In this document: positions 18,796 through 26,728 of the stretch, one piece after another
Position numbering within the stretch: position 1 is the first letter of the stretch
How the letters are laid out: each line of letters opens with the position of its first letter
From: Actinomycetes bacterium
GTDB taxonomy: Bacteria > Actinomycetota > Acidimicrobiia > Acidimicrobiales > Acidimicrobiaceae
Direction of reading: 5' to 3'
Assembly: GCA_021805205.1 (NCBI GenBank)
Contig: JAJZFV010000002.1
Location: 124,001-188,000 of the forward strand
Length of the DNA: 64,000 nucleotides
Made by a program: the position numbers and the translations under genes
Notes under the pieces: generated by a model
What the model saw: the letters and a program-made list of their open reading frames with translations, nothing else
Told to the model about the DNA's origin: nothing
Database searches by the model: none

Positions 18796-20037
18796 CTAAC
18801 TGTTCCTTTGCTCATTAAGAAATTGAAAAAACTGGTCAAGCTTTGGTTCGATGGTGATTGTAGCTTGAGTCGTTGGAGCCATGGCTTCTACGGTCTTTAG
18901 ACCATTGCCGGTAATGTAGGCGACCGTCTTTTCACTCTTACTGATTACGCCTTCGCGCACCAACTTAACAAGCGTTGCAATCGTCACACCACCAGCGGTC
19001 TCGGCAAATATACCCTCAGTGCGGGCAAGCAGCCGAATTCCATCCAGAACCTCTTCATCGGTGACCGAGCCGAATCCCCCGCCGCTTTTTCGCACTACAT
19101 CGAGTGCGTAATAGCCGTCGGCTGGGTTTCCTATAGCTAAGGACTTAGCGATGGTATCGGGCTTTACCGGCCTGATTACGTCGCTCTTTGAGGCAAATGC
19201 AGTTGCAACTGGAGAGCAGCCTGCTGCCTGAGCACCACTTATCTTAACGCTGGGCTTGCGATCGAGCAATCCGACACGGTGAAGTTCGTCAAAGCCCTTG
19301 TAAATCTTGGTCAACTGACTACCTGAAGCAACAGGAACTACAACGTGATCGGGAGAGTCCCAACCCAATTGCTCTGCCACTTCGAAAGCAAGTGTCTTTG
19401 AACCCTCAGAGTAGTAGGTTCGGACGTTAACGTTTACGAATGCCCACTCTGGCTCTTCAGATGCGATCTCGGCGCAAAGACGATTCACGTCGTCGTAGTT
19501 ACCGTCTATAGCCACTACGTTACCGCCGTATACGGCCGTGGTTATGATCTTGGCACGCTCAAGATTCGCAGGAACAAAAACATAGGACTCCATATTTGCC
19601 CACGCTGCATGAGCGGCAACCGAGTTTGCAAGGTTGCCGGTGGATGCGCACGCCGCTATCTTTAGCCCAAGTTCGCGAGCCTTGCTCAAGGCTACCGAAA
19701 CAACCCTGTCTTTGAAGGAGCCAGTTGGATTCAATGTGTCGTTCTTGATCCATAGCTCTTCTAGCCCTAGGTAATTTCCTAATCTCTCTGCCCGTACCAA
19801 CGGAGTAAAGCCCGCTCCCAAAGAGACGTAATCGGTAGATTCAACCGGTAGCAGCTCGCGGTATCTCCACATATTGTTCGGTCCTGCTGCAATCGACTCA
19901 CGAGATACTTTGGAAGCAATAGCGTCGTAGTCGTACTTTACCTCGAGGGGGCCGAAGCAGAATTCACAGACGTGTAGGGCCTTTGCTTCATAGCTCTTAC
20001 CGCACTCTTTACATACGAGTGCAATGACGTTAGACAT
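18796..20037 (-). CDS. thrC: Threonine-synthase-like fold-type II PLP enzyme
   Basis: 413 residues. An N-terminal zinc-ribbon-like segment (C9, C12, C24, C27) precedes a fold-type II PLP domain with the Schiff-base lysine K109 in NPTGSFKDR, phosphate-binding STGNLANSVAAHA and C-terminal ITGNGLKT. Standard annotation is threonine synthase, making threonine from O-phosphohomoserine. The SAM-I-type riboswitch directly in front and the CysO-like gene two bases behind are unexpected for threonine synthesis. They raise the possibility that O-phosphohomoserine is instead converted to homocysteine with carrier-bound sulfide. Start is ATG 20037 with GGAGGA 7 nt upstream. The fold is certain; the reaction is open. 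Confidence 0.85.
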   Translation of the reverse strand: MSNVIALVCKECGKSYEAKALHVCEFCFGPLEVKYDYDAIASKVSRESIAAGPNNMWRYRELLPVESTDYVSLGAGFTPLVRAERLGNYLGLEELWIKNDTLNPTGSFKDRVVSVALSKARELGLKIAACASTGNLANSVAAHAAWANMESYVFVPANLERAKIITTAVYGGNVVAIDGNYDDVNRLCAEIASEEPEWAFVNVNVRTYYSEGSKTLAFEVAEQLGWDSPDHVVVPVASGSQLTKIYKGFDELHRVGLLDRKPSVKISGAQAAGCSPVATAFASKSDVIRPVKPDTIAKSLAIGNPADGYYALDVVRKSGGGFGSVTDEEVLDGIRLLARTEGIFAETAGGVTIATLVKLVREGVISKSEKTVAYITGNGLKTVEAMAPTTQATITIEPKLDQFFQFLNEQRNS

Positions 20038-20046
20038 CTTTATCCT

Positions 20047-20133
20047 CCTCATCGCTCGGGCGTTGGCACCTTCTTCGCATAAAGCGGTTGCCGCGGCGTC
20101 GTAGGGCCCGTCCCTCGACCGCTCTTGATGAAA
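20047..20133 (-). promoter_or_regulatory. SAM-I-clan riboswitch upstream of the thrC-like gene
   Basis: Read on the minus strand, the leader has the S-box core in order: P1 TTTCAT, AAGAG, P2 arm GCGG, kink-turn GAGGGA, GGGCCC, a GA-containing return arm to GCCGC, GGCAACC, a short P3 (CGC-TTTAT-GCG), AAGGTGCCAA, a minimal P4 (CGC-CCGA-GCG) and P1 closing ATGAGG. Each block lines up with B. subtilis yitJ, but P3 and P4 are very short, like the SAM-I/IV variant group. The P1 closing strand contains the GAGG of the thrC ribosome site, 10 nt before its ATG. SAM binding should therefore block translation. No terminator follows the aptamer. Confidence 0.88.
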
Positions 20134-20193
20134 TATTTATTTCTGCAAAGTCTACCTAGAGCAGTTGACTAGAAAGCTTCGATTGAACTAGAT

Positions 20194-21210
20194 CTAGCGA
20201 TATTGGCTTATCTCACGGTCAAAAAGTTCACCCGTCGCCAGTGCAAGCGATGAATAGGGTTCATTGATAGCTCTTTCGACGCCCACCAATTCGCTCATTG
20301 TTACCAAAGCATTTGACATTGCGACAAGTTGATGGTTCTTCGGCAGGGTCGAGTCGCCGCAGAGTAAAAAGACCGGCTTCGAAGCGGACTTTGCCAGCCT
20401 CACCACCTCTCCAACGACCTTGCCGTGAAAACTTTCTTCATCTAAAAGTCCCTCTCCTGTGACAATGACATCACAGTCTTCGGCTTCACGGGCCAGATCC
20501 AACACCTCAGCCACGTAATCGAACCCTTTTACCAAAGAGGCACCGGCACAGTACAAAAATCCAGACAAACCCCCCGCCGCACCACTGCCCGGGACGTCAA
20601 GAGGCGAGATACCGTAGACGCCCGAATATATCTGCGCAGTACCCATGAGTCGTCGTCTAAGAAATTCAACCTGCTTTGGTGAGGCTCCTTTTTGAGGCGC
20701 AAAGTCATTTGCTGCGTTTAGGAACGTAGTTTCGACGTCGTAAAGGCACGTAATGTCGACCCTGTCGAAGCCGCGAAGGGTACGTAAAACTTCAAATGCG
20801 CCTAAGCCGCCATCGGTTGTCGCCGATCCTCCGCAACCAACTACGACGCTATTAAATCCCCTCTCAATCGCAGCTTTGATCAATTCGCCTGTCCCGATCG
20901 TCGAAGCAGCGATCGGATCGTTACCCGCTTTCCCGCCAGCAAGTATTAGTCCTGACGCCCTAGACATCTCAATCAGGGCGGCGCCGTCTATAGATCGACC
21001 AAACTCTGATTGAATCCATCCATCAAGTGGACCATGCACAGAAACTGAAAAACGCTCGGTAGAGATCGCATCTAGCAGGCCTTCTCCCCCGTCGGAGAGT
21101 CCAATGCCTCTTACCTGCGTCCAGTCAGGTGCAACTGAAGCCACAACATCGATAACCTCGCGAGCGCTCAGGGTGCCCCTAAATTTATCGACCAAGAGTA
21201 GGACCTTCAC
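20194..21210 (-). CDS. Glycerate kinase (GckA/GlxK family)
   Basis: About 338 residues, slightly shorter than the usual 370-380. Family marks: KVLLLVDKFRGTLSA start, GLSDGGEGLLDA, ALIEMSRASGL, VVGCGGSATTDGG nucleotide motif and VTGEGLLDEESFHGK. It phosphorylates D-glycerate to 2-phosphoglycerate, linking photorespiratory-type or serine/glyoxylate breakdown to glycolysis. Start GTG 21210 is preferred because MKVLLLVDKF matches the family start; a TTG at 21216 is in frame. It lies upstream of the riboswitch on the same strand and diverges from otsA. Confidence 0.87.
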   Translation of the reverse strand: MKVLLLVDKFRGTLSAREVIDVVASVAPDWTQVRGIGLSDGGEGLLDAISTERFSVSVHGPLDGWIQSEFGRSIDGAALIEMSRASGLILAGGKAGNDPIAASTIGTGELIKAAIERGFNSVVVGCGGSATTDGGLGAFEVLRTLRGFDRVDITCLYDVETTFLNAANDFAPQKGASPKQVEFLRRRLMGTAQIYSGVYGISPLDVPGSGAAGGLSGFLYCAGASLVKGFDYVAEVLDLAREAEDCDVIVTGEGLLDEESFHGKVVGEVVRLAKSASKPVFLLCGDSTLPKNHQLVAMSNALVTMSELVGVERAINEPYSSLALATGELFDREISQYR

Positions 21211-21293
21211 GTCCAATGATGCTAATGACTTTGAAGCCCCATGAACAACCTATGGATCCTTTGAGGTGATGAACCTCGCTAAGTTATAAGACA

Positions 21294-22694
21294 ATGAACT
21301 CATACATCATCGTTTCCAATCGGGGTCCAGTATCTGCGAAGAGATCGCAAAATGGTCAGGGCATTGCGGTAAGCAGAGCTGGTGGCGGGCTAGCATCAGC
21401 AATCAGTCCTTTAGTCCACAATGACCTTGCGAAGTGGCTCTTCCCCATATCAAACGACTTGGAGGTTGAAGCCTTCGAGGCCGGAACGCTGACCCAAGGA
21501 GATTCAAACCTAATTCCGGTTCCTGTCCCTCAAGGCGTACACCATGCCGCCTACAACGAAGTTTCAAACAAGGTCCTATGGTACCTACTGCATGGAATGT
21601 TTCCTCTTACCAGGTCGCCAAAGTTTGATACTCAGTTCTACCTCGACTGGAAGAACTACAGTGAATTTTCTGAGCTGATTGCAACTGCTATTGCCAAAAT
21701 TGCCCCAGAAGGCACCAAGGTACTTCTCCAGGACTACCACATGTTTTTGGTGCCCAACTATCTCCGAAAACTTCGAGACGATATCTCGATTTCACTTTTT
21801 CTACACACTCCATTTTCATCGGCATCGGAGTTTGAGGTTCTTCCCGAGGAGGTTCGCAACCAGCTCCTTGAGTCAATTTCGCAGGTCTCAAATATTGGCT
21901 TCCATGCGAGTCGCTGGAGGGATAATTTTCATGAGGTTTACCTTCGCTTTGCACCCCAGTTGAAGGTGCCTAATCTCCACGTCAACCCACTCGGCACCGA
22001 TATCGAAGACATAACCTCTTCAGCAAATCGTGAAGTTGTCACTACCGAGCGAGCAAAGATTGCGGAAATAGCAGCTGGAAGAAGGATTATCGCCAGAGTC
22101 GACAGGATGGAGCCATCTAAGAACATACTTCGCGGCATTGACTCGGTCGTCGAACTATTTCGCTTCTACCCCCACCTTATGAGATCCGTAATCCACATTG
22201 CTAACTGCTATCCAAGCCGAGAAGCACTCGATGACTACACCTCCTACGCCAAGGAGGTAGAGGATAAGATCGAAGAGTCGAATGCATACCTCAAAGATCT
22301 AGCTTCACGTCTAGGGCTAGTTTTACCAACTGACCCGATCTACAAATTCACCGAAGACAACTTTGCACTATCGCTCGCGCTGCTCCAAGAAAGTGACGTT
22401 TTGCTAGTAAATCCAATTAGAGACGGATACAACTTGGTAGCAAGCGAGGGACCCCTCATCAATCAACGCAATGGCGGCCTGGTGCTATCGAAAAATGCAG
22501 GAATAGCGGAGGTAATTGGGGATCGAGCCAACTTGGTCAACCCATACGACATCCGAGAGACCGCTCTTGCCATGTTTTCAATACTTGACCAAAGTGAGCA
22601 GAATCGCGCCATACGCTATCAGGATTTGGTTCAGGAGCTAAAGCAGCGCAACCCAGCCAAGTGGCTACAACAGCAAATCTCATGGTTTGAGTGA
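21294..22694 (+). CDS. otsA: Trehalose-6-phosphate synthase-like GT20 glycosyltransferase
   Basis: A 466-residue GT20 enzyme expected to join a nucleotide-activated glucose to glucose 6-phosphate. Recognised: VSNRGPVS, GGGLASAI, LLQDYHMFLVPNYLR, HTPFSS, NPLGTD, donor-phosphate binding RVDRMEPSKNILRG, and PIRDGYNLVASE. It differs from E. coli OtsA in the glucose 6-phosphate region (WYLLHGMF where OtsA has the WPAFHYR type segment). The trehalose-6-phosphate phosphatase gene is directly convergent 17 bp away, which supports trehalose synthesis. Donor preference (UDP-, ADP- or GDP-glucose) is not visible. Confidence 0.88.
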   Translation: MNSYIIVSNRGPVSAKRSQNGQGIAVSRAGGGLASAISPLVHNDLAKWLFPISNDLEVEAFEAGTLTQGDSNLIPVPVPQGVHHAAYNEVSNKVLWYLLHGMFPLTRSPKFDTQFYLDWKNYSEFSELIATAIAKIAPEGTKVLLQDYHMFLVPNYLRKLRDDISISLFLHTPFSSASEFEVLPEEVRNQLLESISQVSNIGFHASRWRDNFHEVYLRFAPQLKVPNLHVNPLGTDIEDITSSANREVVTTERAKIAEIAAGRRIIARVDRMEPSKNILRGIDSVVELFRFYPHLMRSVIHIANCYPSREALDDYTSYAKEVEDKIEESNAYLKDLASRLGLVLPTDPIYKFTEDNFALSLALLQESDVLLVNPIRDGYNLVASEGPLINQRNGGLVLSKNAGIAEVIGDRANLVNPYDIRETALAMFSILDQSEQNRAIRYQDLVQELKQRNPAKWLQQQISWFE

Positions 22695-22711
22695 TCGGTA
22701 GCGACAGTCTT

Positions 22712-23515
22712 CTACTCCAGAAAATCAGAGATCACGGTGGCGAGTTGGACTTGGTCCTCGACGATCAAGTCCACAACTCCTCCTACCAAATCCTCGGTCA
22801 CGCTGCTTCCCCTAACGAGGACTGTAAAACCCTTAGGTTCTTCAAGATCTGCCACCACTTGGAAGGCTTCGACGTCACCGAGATCATCCCCCGCGAAAAA
22901 TATCGCCTCAAAGGCACCTGCGAATGAAGCGATTGTTGTGCCCTTGGTAGGTACGCCAACTATCATCACCTCAAAGACCATCTTGCCTCCGTGTAACTCG
23001 AGCATGTCGAGACCAAGTTCTTCAAGGTTTTCGACGATCCGATCTCGAATCACTTCCATCTGTGATGGATTTGAACGAAAGTGATACCCAGTCGACGTGC
23101 CTTTCTCTTCGATAAAACACCCCTCGGGCATAAGCAGCGCCATCGATAGTTCAAGGCTCTTGAGTTGCTCCAGCGCGCTTGGGTTCAATCGATAGGTGCT
23201 CGTTACACCACCATCCAACGTTCCCCTCTCGATGCCATACTTTCCAAAGATCTCAACTGGCCACTTGGCGGATTCGAAGACGACTTTGAGCTTTTCACGC
23301 AAGAAATTTACGGGTCGACCAGATATCACTTTGATGGTTGCCAGATCCGCCAGAGCACTTAGCGGCTCGAATAAGGCTGGGCTGACGGTTGCCATCGAAG
23401 GTTCGTCGACGATAGGTGATAGCGTTCCGTCAAAGTCGAATACGAAACACGGACCCTGAGGCTTGTTCAGTAAAGCTTTGAAAAATCTCCTCTTATCGTC
23501 TACCGCGTAAGGCAT
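22712..23515 (-). CDS. otsB: Trehalose-6-phosphate phosphatase (HAD family)
   Basis: A 267-residue HAD phosphatase. Motif I is FDFDGTLSP, motif II VISGRP, the Lys motif lies in GTSTGYHFR/PTKGTT, and motif IV is FAGDDLGDVEAF. The cap region KYGIERG is typical of OtsB. It removes phosphate from trehalose 6-phosphate to release trehalose, a compatible solute and stress protectant. The gene faces otsA tail to tail with only 17 bp between, so the pathway pair is split over opposite strands rather than forming the usual operon. It may share a transcript with the LytR_C gene upstream. Confidence 0.93.
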   Translation of the reverse strand: MPYAVDDKRRFFKALLNKPQGPCFVFDFDGTLSPIVDEPSMATVSPALFEPLSALADLATIKVISGRPVNFLREKLKVVFESAKWPVEIFGKYGIERGTLDGGVTSTYRLNPSALEQLKSLELSMALLMPEGCFIEEKGTSTGYHFRSNPSQMEVIRDRIVENLEELGLDMLELHGGKMVFEVMIVGVPTKGTTIASFAGAFEAIFFAGDDLGDVEAFQVVADLEEPKGFTVLVRGSSVTEDLVGGVVDLIVEDQVQLATVISDFLE

Positions 23516-23536
23516 TGGAACTACTTCTACCGCCCT

Positions 23537-24412
23537 CTACTTCGCAGCGACATCGAGGCCCAGGACTACGTTGACGTCAGATGGCGCTACCGCGCCGATT
23601 TCCACCCCTGAGGTATATCGCTCGACTTGCGATTGAGGGACGCCAAGAATCCTCGCAACTGCATCTCCAGCGACTTGGAAACCCGAGCTGTAGTAGACGA
23701 TAGTTGAGGGTGGATTTATTGTCGGTGCATTCGCTGGCCCCAAGACGTTAAAGTCTAGATTTCCAAGCTCTTCGGTAACCGCCGTTGCGGCTCCAGCAAC
23801 ATTCGTGGCATTGGCAACCCTCACCGTAATGTTGGCGTTAGCTGGATTTACGCCCGGAGGTAACGTCGAGTTTGTCGAAGCAGAGGAGGCAGCTGCCACC
23901 GACGATACGGTAGTCGTCGTTGAAATCACTGTCGTTGGAGGGGTATTAGTAGTCTTTGGCGCCGTGGTGGTTGAAGGCGCCGTGGTGGTTTGGGTGTTTT
24001 GAACATTTTGCGCGAGAGTGGTGGGCGCCGAATCACGCACCACAGAGGTGGTCGATCCAGGCGACGATGCAGCTTTTTGGTTCGATGGCAAAGATGAAGT
24101 ATCCCCAACCGTGGCCGGAACCGTAGTAGCGCCGCTCGCCAAGCTCGATGTCTTCGAAGGGCCTCCACTTGCCAAGCCGTACCAAGTTAGTCCAACGAAG
24201 CCAACCGCCAGCAGAGCACCTACTATTATCTTGCGCGCCGATCCACTATCAACCGACGAACCTTTGGATGATGAATGGGCGCGAGTGGACTCATTTTTTT
24301 TCTTTTCCAAACCAATAGGCGAAGATTTTCGGGTCGGTGAACTTGGATTCCTACGCCTAGCAGTGGCAGGTGCGAATATTTCGTCGTCGGGATACTGGCC
24401 GTCTGTCAACAA
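23537..24412 (-). CDS. Membrane-anchored protein with LytR C-terminal (LytR_C) domain
   Basis: A 291-residue protein. A basic, Ser-rich cytoplasmic tail (1-60), one membrane helix (IIVGALLAVGFVGLTWYGL, about 63-81), and a Ser/Thr/Pro-rich linker of about 110 residues with TTT and PSTTTAP runs precede a LytR_C domain (PF13399: ITVRVANATNVAGAATAVTEEL...STIVYYSSGF...VARILGV). The domain is often found behind LytR-Cps2A-Psr catalytic domains or alone in actinobacteria. The catalytic LCP part is missing here, so a cell-wall-binding or accessory role is inferred. The linker probably spans the wall. Confidence 0.85.
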   Translation of the reverse strand: MLTDGQYPDDEIFAPATARRRNPSSPTRKSSPIGLEKKKNESTRAHSSSKGSSVDSGSARKIIVGALLAVGFVGLTWYGLASGGPSKTSSLASGATTVPATVGDTSSLPSNQKAASSPGSTTSVVRDSAPTTLAQNVQNTQTTTAPSTTTAPKTTNTPPTTVISTTTTVSSVAAASSASTNSTLPPGVNPANANITVRVANATNVAGAATAVTEELGNLDFNVLGPANAPTINPPSTIVYYSSGFQVAGDAVARILGVPQSQVERYTSGVEIGAVAPSDVNVVLGLDVAAK

Positions 24413-24566
24413 AATCTCCCTTGTGAATCGTGCAACGATCCTAGATTAAGGAGTGAAAATATACGGAATAACAGTCATGTTATTCACTACCTTTAACAGT
24501 AGCAATTGAAGTTCCAAGTTTGCAATTAAAGTTGCAAAAAAGTTTCTTCAATCTGTATTGGCACCG

Positions 24567-24595
24567 GTAACACTATCGGTGGGTCAAGTTATAAT
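24567..24595 (+). promoter_or_regulatory. Promoter of tRNA-Thr(UGU)
   Basis: A perfect TATAAT at 24590-24595 lies 12 bases before the tRNA, with GTAACA (24567-24572, 4 of 6 consensus bases) 17 bp upstream. A CACCG/CGGTG inverted repeat overlaps the spacer. Upstream, GCAATTRAAGTT is repeated directly at 24502-24513 and 24522-24533. Confidence 0.6.
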
Positions 24596-24607
24596 GTTAT
24601 GCCTATT

Positions 24608-24680
24608 GCCGGTGTGGCGCAGTTGGTAGCGCAGGCGATTTGTAATCGTCAGGTCGTCGGTTCGAGCCCGACCACCGGCT
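24608..24680 (+). tRNA. tRNA-Thr(UGU)
   Basis: A full cloverleaf of 73 nt: acceptor GCCGGTG pairs with CACCGGC, D arm GCGC-AGTTGGTA-GCGC, anticodon loop TTTGTAA giving anticodon TGT, and T arm GTCGG-TTCGAGC-CCGAC. The discriminator is T and no CCA is encoded, so CCA must be added by the nucleotidyltransferase. It reads ACA and, by wobble, other Thr codons. Confidence 0.95.
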
Positions 24681-24689
24681 CTCCTCACA

Positions 24690-25508
24690 TCAAGAACCTT
24701 GATGGCCACGACTACGTGCTATCTCAAACATCCCTATGGAAGCTGCGACTGATATATTCAGCGAGTCCAACCTTCCAAATTGCGGGATCTTCGCGACTAT
24801 GTCACACCTCTCCGAGGTTAGACGACTCATTCCTTTGTCTTCGGCTCCGAGAACTAAAGCAACTGGAGTATCTTCGAACTTAGGGAGGTCATAAATTGTC
24901 GAAGATCCATTGAGATCTAGTCCCACGCACATAACGTTCAACTTTTGAAGTTCCATAAGCGCCGATGGGATACCTGGAACCAGCGAGAAGTCCAAGTACT
25001 CGATAGCGCCAGCAGCGGTCTTTGTCGCAGAAGGAGTCACAAGAGCAGACCTATGTGAGGGCAAAACTACGCCGGTCACCCCAGCAAGCTCACCTGAACG
25101 TAGGATTGCGCCAAGATTTCGAGGATCGGTAATGCCGTCGATCACCAGTAGAAAGGGGTTTGTCTTTGAAGTAACTAGGTCGGAGAGTTCAACTTCGCGA
25201 AGTGCGGCGCAAAAGGCTATTACACCCTGAGATCCTTCAGATCTTACAGCGCTTTCGAAGCGCCGGGTTGAAACAGTGTGAACCGGAATCCGACGATTGA
25301 CAGCCTTTTCTATAATCTCGTTTACGATTCCCTTGCGGACGACCGTCTCTTCGATCCAAATCTGCTCGACACTTCGGCGATTAGCAAAAACGAGCTCCTT
25401 AACCGATTGACGACCCTCAACTTGATCGCCTCCAACCGATCGGCGACGCTTCGAATAGTCCTCGCCCCGACCATCGCCTCTGCCGTTACGTTGATTTGGC
25501 CTAGCCAT
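24690..25508 (-). CDS. rlmB: TrmH/RlmB-family rRNA 2'-O-methyltransferase
   Basis: About 272 residues of SPOUT type. A basic N-terminal tail (NGRGDGRGEDYSKRRRS) comes first, then the substrate-binding domain (RRSVEQIWIEE...), then the knotted domain with DGITDPRNLGAILRSGE, LVLGAEDKGMSRL and LNISVAASIGMFE. It methylates the 2'-hydroxyl of a conserved 23S rRNA guanosine. ATG 25508 with GAAAGAAGGG just upstream is the start; the frame extends further but then overlaps ispF. It forms an ispD-ispF-rlmB run, the order common in actinobacteria. Confidence 0.9.
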   Translation of the reverse strand: MARPNQRNGRGDGRGEDYSKRRRSVGGDQVEGRQSVKELVFANRRSVEQIWIEETVVRKGIVNEIIEKAVNRRIPVHTVSTRRFESAVRSEGSQGVIAFCAALREVELSDLVTSKTNPFLLVIDGITDPRNLGAILRSGELAGVTGVVLPSHRSALVTPSATKTAAGAIEYLDFSLVPGIPSALMELQKLNVMCVGLDLNGSSTIYDLPKFEDTPVALVLGAEDKGMSRLTSERCDIVAKIPQFGRLDSLNISVAASIGMFEIARSRGHQGS

Positions 25509-25539
25509 AAACCCTTCTTTCAGGAGTAAAATTGAAAAA

Positions 25540-26025
25540 CTAAATAATCTGACCGTTGGGAGCAAGGCACAGAGCGGTTGCGAATGCGACAACCCCTTCT
25601 CGGCGTCCGAGGGATCCCACCTCTTCAGGACTTTTTGCCTTGACAGTGACAGGCGACCCAACGACTTTTGAGAGCCTCACTTGCATCTCAGGCCTAAAGT
25701 GCTTGACCTTGGGTTGTTGTAAAACTATGGTGCAATCAACGTTCAAAATCTGAAACCCCGAAGAACGAACCATGTCGACCACTTTTTTCAAAAGTTCCAT
25801 TGAGTCAACATTCTTCCACTGCGGATCAGTATCAACAAAGTGGTCACCGATGTCTCCCATTCCGCTCGCCCCCAAGAGTGAGTCAGCAACCGCATGGCAA
25901 AGAGGGTCGCCATCGGAGTGGCCAATAGGGCCGTTAAAGGGCTGAAGCTCGACACCACCAACTATAAAACGGCGCTCCGGATCTTGAGATAACTGATGGA
26001 TGTCAAGACCGCTACCAACACGCAT
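25540..26025 (-). CDS. ispF: 2-C-methyl-D-erythritol 2,4-cyclodiphosphate synthase
   Basis: About 161 residues. Zinc ligands appear in RVGSGLDIH and GHSDGDPLCHAVADSLLGA; GDIGDHFVDTDPQWKN, KAKSPEEVGSLGRREG and a hydrophobic C-terminus follow the family pattern. It cyclises CDP-ME 2-phosphate in the MEP isoprenoid route. ATG 26025 (MRVGSGLDIH) is chosen since E. coli IspF begins at the same place; a TTG at 26040 is also in frame and lies one base from the ispD stop. The two genes are thus almost fused, but separate. Confidence 0.94.
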   Translation of the reverse strand: MRVGSGLDIHQLSQDPERRFIVGGVELQPFNGPIGHSDGDPLCHAVADSLLGASGMGDIGDHFVDTDPQWKNVDSMELLKKVVDMVRSSGFQILNVDCTIVLQQPKVKHFRPEMQVRLSKVVGSPVTVKAKSPEEVGSLGRREGVVAFATALCLAPNGQII

Positions 26026-26041
26026 GCAGGATATGTCCAAC

Positions 26042-26707
26042 TTAGATTACCTCCCGATCCATGGCTAACAGAAGAGCTCTAACGAGGAAGATGTCATCGG
26101 GATAGGTAACCTTTACGTTTGCTCGTTCGCCTTCCACCGTTGATACGCTATAGCCAAGCATCTCCGCGGCACCAGATTCATCTGTACTTTGAAGCTTCGC
26201 ATCTAGCAACCGTCGTCGCACTTGATCAGATAGTCCTTGAGGTGTTTGCACGATATATTTGTCGCTACGGTCAATGCTTGCAAAACCACTATCAGTTTTG
26301 ACCTTCAGTGAATCGACAACTGGTACGACCGGAATCACAATATCGTCGCCACTACGAACTTTGTCGATAACCTTTTGAAAGAGCGTCGCGCTTGCAAGAG
26401 GTCGACTCGCGTCGTGCACGAGGACTACAGAAAATCCATCAAGCCCCTCAAGTGCATTTAAGACACTCTCAGATCGGGTTGATCCACCTCGTACACATTG
26501 GTACCCCTTGACCAGGCAGTAATCAAAGGTCTTCCCCGAAGCCGCAACTACCACGCTTTGGCTCACTGAGCGAGCAACCTCATAGGAGTAGTCAAGGACC
26601 TTAGTTGAACCATTGAGCTCTTCTAGGCACTTATCCCGTCCATAGCGAGATGAAGAGCCAGCAGCCATTAGAACTACTGCAACATCGTCTTCTTTAGGGT
26701 GCAACAA
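26042..26707 (-). CDS. ispD: 2-C-methyl-D-erythritol 4-phosphate cytidylyltransferase
   Basis: A 221-residue nucleotidyltransferase. The N-terminal CTP-binding loop reads VVLMAAGSSSRYGRDKCLEE, followed by LVHDASRPLAS and VVDSLKV, and the C-terminal DESGAAEMLGY. It makes CDP-ME from MEP and CTP, two steps before IspF in the same operon. The glycine loop uses GSSSRYG where many members have GxGxRxG, a mild deviation. CarD lies 22 bp upstream on the same strand, an arrangement also known from other actinobacteria. Confidence 0.92.
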   Translation of the reverse strand: MLHPKEDDVAVVLMAAGSSSRYGRDKCLEELNGSTKVLDYSYEVARSVSQSVVVAASGKTFDYCLVKGYQCVRGGSTRSESVLNALEGLDGFSVVLVHDASRPLASATLFQKVIDKVRSGDDIVIPVVPVVDSLKVKTDSGFASIDRSDKYIVQTPQGLSDQVRRRLLDAKLQSTDESGAAEMLGYSVSTVEGERANVKVTYPDDIFLVRALLLAMDREVI

Positions 26708-26728
26708 TGGCCAACTGCCTCAAAACGC

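Noticed and set aside
24690-25661. RlmB with an N-terminal extension into ispF
   Set aside because: The extension overlaps ispF in another frame; ATG 25508 has a good ribosome site and fits the family.
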